Shown piece after piece: positions 4,994 to 7,638 of a stretch of 7,638 nucleotides of DNA. Location: NCBI GenBank assembly GCA_947253195.1, contig CAMXXM010000060.1, forward strand, positions 1 to 7,638, written 5' to 3'. This DNA comes from an uncultured Porphyromonas sp. Its GTDB lineage: Bacteria; Bacteroidota; Bacteroidia; Bacteroidales; Porphyromonadaceae. Position 1 is the stretch's first letter. Every line of letters begins with the position of its first letter. The translations under genes were made by a program, and so were the position numbers. The notes under the pieces were generated by a model, which was not told the DNA's origin, made no database searches, and saw only the letters and a list, made by a program, of their open reading frames with translations.

Positions 4994-6321
4994 CAGTGGT
5001 ACATATTGCCGTTACGACCCTTGATATGAGTGCCCTCAAGAAGTCCGTCATAGTGGTGCTGCAGGAGCATACCCTCCACCTGCTGCAGAGTGTCGAGGAC
5101 CACGCCGACCATAATGATCAGAGAGGTGCCGCCGAAGAACTGCGAGAACTGTGCGTCAATACCCATCAGGCGGGCAAAGGCTGGAAGGATGGCCACGATG
5201 GCGAGGAAGATGGCACCCGGGAGGGTGATCTTACTCATCACGTCATCGATATACTCCTTGGTCGCCTTGCCGGGCTTGATACCGGGGATAAACCCATTGG
5301 ACCGCTTGAGGTCGTCAGAGATCTGACCGGGGTTGATCGTCACTGCGGTATAGAAGTAGGTGAAGACGATGATCAGGAGGGCAAAGATGAAATTGTACCA
5401 GAAGCCTGAGCCCTGCATAAACTGCTGCCAGAAGGACGAGATGTTATTCCCGTAGCCGATGAAGGTAAGCGGGATAAACATGATCGCCTGAGCGAAGATG
5501 ATCGGCATCACGTTGGCGGCATTGATCTTCAGCGGGATATACTGACGAGCGCCACCGTACATACGGTTGCCGACGGTCCTCTTGGCATACTGCACCGGGA
5601 TACGGCGTGTCCCCTGCACCAGCAGGATGGCACCGATGATCACGATCAGGAGGAGAAGGAGCTCGAGGATAAAGACGAAGAGACCTCCGGTGACATTGAA
5701 GCGAAGTACAAACTCGCTCACAATGGCAGAGGGGAATCGTGCGAGGATACCCACGAGGATGATAAAGGAGACACCATTACCTACACCACGCTCCGTGATG
5801 CGCTCACCGAGCCAGAGGGTCATCATCGAGCCGGCAGCCATATAGACCGTACTCCGGAAGAAAAACCAGAAAGTCGACGGCATAGCCACACCGACGGTGG
5901 CGAGCTGATTACGCAGGTTGATCAGGTAGACCGGACCCTGGATCAGCAGGATGATGATGGTAAGGTATCGCGTCCACTCTCCCAGCTTACGCCGACCACT
6001 CTCACCCTCGCGCTGCATCTTCTGGATGCTGGGCACTACCATCGCCATAAGCTGGACGACGATAGAGGCAGAGATGTACGGCATGATACCGAGTCCGAAG
6101 ACAGATGCATTGCTAAACGCACCACCTGAGAACATGTCCAACAGCGCCATCAGTCCGCCGCGTGTCTGATCGTGCAGCGCCGTAAGCGTCGACGGATCGA
6201 TACCGGGGAGGACGATGGTGGTGCCAAGACGATAGAGGACGATGAGCCACAGTGTCGTCAGGATACGCTGACGCAGGTCATCAATCTTCCAGATGTTTCT
6301 TATCGTCTCTACAAACTTCAT
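4993..6321 (-). CDS. secY: Protein translocase subunit SecY
   Basis: SecY is the channel subunit of the SecYEG translocon in the inner membrane. The 442 residues show ten hydrophobic segments: about 18-38, 74-97, 117-138, 151-172, 182-205, 214-236, 268-290, 310-333, 368-388 and 396-415. The plug region after TM1 lies around 60-75 (LLDMFSGGAFSNASVFGLG). The cytoplasmic loop QGTRRIPVQYAKR at 236-248 and the loop NPGQISDDLKRSNGFIPGIKPG at 330-351 are the conserved ribosome- and SecA-contacting regions. TM7 begins LKINAANVMPIIFAQ. The protein opens MKFVETIRNIWKIDDLRQRI, a normal SecY start, with no Shine-Dalgarno. It sits between rplO and map, its usual location. Confidence 0.98.
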   Translation of the reverse strand: MKFVETIRNIWKIDDLRQRILTTLWLIVLYRLGTTIVLPGIDPSTLTALHDQTRGGLMALLDMFSGGAFSNASVFGLGIMPYISASIVVQLMAMVVPSIQKMQREGESGRRKLGEWTRYLTIIILLIQGPVYLINLRNQLATVGVAMPSTFWFFFRSTVYMAAGSMMTLWLGERITERGVGNGVSFIILVGILARFPSAIVSEFVLRFNVTGGLFVFILELLLLLIVIIGAILLVQGTRRIPVQYAKRTVGNRMYGGARQYIPLKINAANVMPIIFAQAIMFIPLTFIGYGNNISSFWQQFMQGSGFWYNFIFALLIIVFTYFYTAVTINPGQISDDLKRSNGFIPGIKPGKATKEYIDDVMSKITLPGAIFLAIVAILPAFARLMGIDAQFSQFFGGTSLIIMVGVVLDTLQQVEGMLLQHHYDGLLEGTHIKGRNGNMYH

Positions 6322-6360
6322 GGGATAAGTGTCTTAGGGTGAAATGTGAGGAGCAAAAGA

Positions 6361-6816
6361 TCAGGACAGCACCTCAGCCACACCGCCGGCCTTCTCGATG
6401 GCCTCCTTGGCAGTAGCTGAGAATGCATGTGCACGGACGGTAAGCTTCCGGCTCAGCTCACCATTGGCAAGGATCTTAACGGGAGCGGTGGCTGACTTCT
6501 TGATGAGACCGGCAGCCTTGAGCTCCTCCGGGGTGATCTCTGTGAGACCCGCCTGCTCGGCGAGCTGAGCGAGGTCACTCAGGCTGATGATGGCATACTC
6601 GCGACGGTTGGGAGAGTTGAATCCCACCTTCGGCAGACGACGCTGCAGAGGATTCTGCCCACCCTCGAAGCCAAACTTCTTAGAGTAGCCTGAGCGGCTC
6701 TTAGCACCCTTCGTACCACGGGTAGAGGTGTTTCCAAGACCGGATCCGGTACCACGGCCTACGCGCTTGCGAGCCTTAGTGGCTCCGGCAGCCGGTTTTA
6801 GGGATGATAAATCCAT
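6361..6816 (-). CDS. rplO: 50S ribosomal protein L15
   Basis: L15 (uL15) is a late-assembly large-subunit protein that threads a long extension into 23S rRNA. It has 151 residues. The glycine/arginine-rich N-terminal extension includes RKRVGRGTGSGLGNTSTRG at 16-34 and SRSGYSKKFGFEGGQNPLQRRLPK at 40-63, which are family signatures. The globular domain follows, with residues around 107-151 (APVKILANGELSRKLTV, then a helical C-terminus ending VAEVLS). The ATG at 6816 is preceded by ATAAGTC, very like the rpsD start region, and no Shine-Dalgarno is seen. An unusual 149-nt spacer separates it from rpmD; secY follows 39 nt downstream. Confidence 0.98.
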   Translation of the reverse strand: MDLSSLKPAAGATKARKRVGRGTGSGLGNTSTRGTKGAKSRSGYSKKFGFEGGQNPLQRRLPKVGFNSPNRREYAIISLSDLAQLAEQAGLTEITPEELKAAGLIKKSATAPVKILANGELSRKLTVRAHAFSATAKEAIEKAGGVAEVLS

Positions 6817-6965
6817 GACTTATGTTGTAATACTTATATATCGATTAAAAGACGTGTCGCTATCGTGGAGAGCTACGCCCTACTCCTTATGCCCCCGGCG
6901 TCCCGCGGTGGGGAGCACGTGTGAGGGAGAGAGTAAAGGGATCCTCTCCGCGTAAAGCTACCGGA
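6817..6965 (-). promoter_or_regulatory. Structured rpmD-rplO spacer
   Basis: On the minus strand, hairpin 6949-6926 pairs GGAGAG with CTCTCC over a 12-nt loop. A GC-rich hairpin at 6917-6890 pairs TGCTCCC with GGGGGCA (one G-T pair) over 14 nt. The last 45 nt before rplO are A/T-rich. There is no U-tract directly after either hairpin, and no reading frame of interest. The hexamer-rich string GGAGAGGATCCC resembles GGAGGATCCC in the rpsK-rpsD spacer. A regulatory or RNA-processing role is inference. Confidence 0.42.
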
Positions 6966-7136
6966 TCACTCCTCCACCACCTCGATGAGGTGACGGACGA
7001 TGCGAAGATTGCCCCTATTAACGGGCGTATCCTCGACGTCGATGATGCGATTGAGCTTACGGAGACCCAGAGCGTTAAGAGCGTCCTTCTGCGCCTTGGT
7101 AGTGCGGATGCGACTACGTGTTTGCTTGATTTTCAT
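6966..7136 (-). CDS. rpmD: 50S ribosomal protein L30
   Basis: L30 (uL30) is a small large-subunit protein that binds 23S rRNA. This 56-residue product reads MKIKQTRSRIRTTKAQKDAL at the start, then the family core LGLRKLNRIIDVEDTPVNRG at 23-42, and ends HLIEVVEE. Length and the LGLRKLN and DTPVxRG motifs match bacterial L30. It was found by hand translation because it is short. The start ATG at 7136 has an AGGA about 11 nt upstream, a weak Shine-Dalgarno at long spacing. It sits between rpsE and rplO, its canonical place in the spc operon. The stop is TGA within TGATCC. Confidence 0.96.
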   Translation of the reverse strand: MKIKQTRSRIRTTKAQKDALNALGLRKLNRIIDVEDTPVNRGNLRIVRHLIEVVEE

Positions 7137-7189
7137 CGTCTTATTATTCCTTTGTAATAATCGTACTCGAGAGACATCTCGCTCTCAGA
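7137..7189 (-). other. rpsE-rpmD spacer with hairpin and shared 13-mer
   Basis: Immediately after the rpsE stop the minus strand carries most of GATCTGAGAGCGA, whose GAGAG (7186-7182) can pair with CTCTC (7173-7169) over an 8-nt loop. The rest is A/T-rich sequence up to the rpmD start, including AGGA about 11 nt before the ATG. Confidence 0.45.
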
Positions 7190-7191
7190 TC
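7179..7191 (-). repeat. 13-mer GATCTGAGAGCGA, copy after rpsE
   Basis: Exact copy of the 13-mer found after rpsK (2666-2678), same strand. It overlaps the last two bases of the rpsE TGA stop. In both copies GATG follows, directly here and after 2 nt in the other. Confidence 0.85.
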
Positions 7192-7638
7192 AGCCCTTGA
7201 ATACCTTCTCGACGGAGATACCACGGGTACGGGCGATATCCAGGGGGCTGCTCAGCTTGGAGAGGGCGAGGATGGTGGCCTTGACGACGTTGTGGGCGTT
7301 GGATGAGCCGTTGCTCTTGCAGAGGACGTCGGTCACTCCGACCATGTCAAGTACGGCACGCATGGCACCACCGGCAACCACTCCGGTACCCTCAGATGCG
7401 GGGCGGAGGAGCACCTCAGCACCGGCAAAGCGGGCACTCACCTCGTGAGGGATGGTCCCCTTGAAGACCGGCACCTGGATGAGGTTTTTCTTAGCAGCAT
7501 CGGTACCCTTGGTGATAGCGGTGGAGGTGTCGTTGGAGCGGCCGAGACCGTAGCCGATGACACCCTTACCATCACCTACCACAACGATGGCAGCGAGGGA
7601 GAACGTCCGTCCACCCTTGGTGACCTTGGAGACCCTAT
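7190..7638 (-). CDS. rpsE: 30S ribosomal protein S5, 5' end outside window
   Basis: S5 (uS5) is a 30S body protein near the mRNA entry tunnel and the decoding site, involved in fidelity. The frame stays open to the right edge, so the gene is truncated by the window. The first visible residues [17 protein letters not shown] belong to the N-terminal double-stranded-RNA-binding-like domain and its loop near the spectinomycin site. [14 protein letters not shown] follows. The C-terminal domain carries [18 protein letters not shown] and ends [13 protein letters not shown] at 7582 could look like a start, but it encodes a valine inside the conserved VVVGDGKG strand and is not the initiator. About 149 residues are visible, with perhaps 20 missing compared with the usual length. 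Confidence 0.97.
   Translation of the reverse strand, partial: RVSKVTKGGRTFSLAAIVVVGDGKGVIGYGLGRSNDTSTAITKGTDAAKKNLIQVPVFKGTIPHEVSARFAGAEVLLRPASEGTGVVAGGAMRAVLDMVGVTDVLCKSNGSSNAHNVVKATILALSKLSSPLDIARTRGISVEKVFKG

Noticed and set aside
7190..7582. Complete rpsE-like gene starting at the GTG at 7582
   Set aside because: The frame stays open to the window edge and upstream codons encode conserved S5 residues ([15 protein letters not shown]). The GTG is an internal valine.

Overview
The window is a reverse-oriented piece of a bacterial spc/alpha ribosomal-protein superoperon. Every gene lies on the minus strand, so transcription runs from right (7638) to left (1). In transcription order the genes are rpsE (5' end outside the window), rpmD, rplO, secY, map, infA, rpmJ, rpsM, rpsK, rpsD, rpoA and rplQ. 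An intrinsic terminator follows, and then the first 12 codons of an FAD/NAD-type oxidoreductase that runs off the left edge.

The likely source is a member of Bacteroidota/Bacteroidales; a Porphyromonas-like genome is my best guess. The grounds are the secY-map-infA-rpmJ order without adk, a zinc-ligand-poor L36 of 38 residues with the NKKNPK sequence, an S4 without N-terminal zinc cysteines, an L17 with a long charged tail, and AT-rich initiation regions that mostly lack Shine-Dalgarno sequences. The genus is inference.

The proteins are ordinary core translation, transcription and export components: ribosomal proteins S5, L30, L15, L36, S13, S11, S4 and L17, initiation factor IF-1, methionine aminopeptidase, the SecY translocon channel and the RNA polymerase alpha subunit. 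All reading frames are intact apart from the two cut by the window edges. I see no mobile element, CRISPR array, tRNA, rRNA or new protein system.

The unusual part is the DNA between the genes. Spacer lengths in transcription order are: rpsE-rpmD 53 nt, rpmD-rplO 149, rplO-secY 39, secY-map 38, map-infA 77, infA-rpmJ 153, rpmJ-rpsM 117, rpsM-rpsK 18, rpsK-rpsD 252, rpsD-rpoA 43 and rpoA-rplQ 8. The long spacers hold clear hairpins and short sequences shared between spacers. Examples are a 13-mer just after both the rpsE and rpsK stops, a 10-mer in the infA-rpmJ and rpmJ-rpsM spacers next to a hairpin in each, another 10-mer shared by the rpmJ-rpsM and rpsK-rpsD spacers, and three copies of TAGATAAG in the rpsK-rpsD spacer. 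These are the best candidates for undescribed cis-acting RNA elements. No stretch longer than 252 nt lacks a gene.
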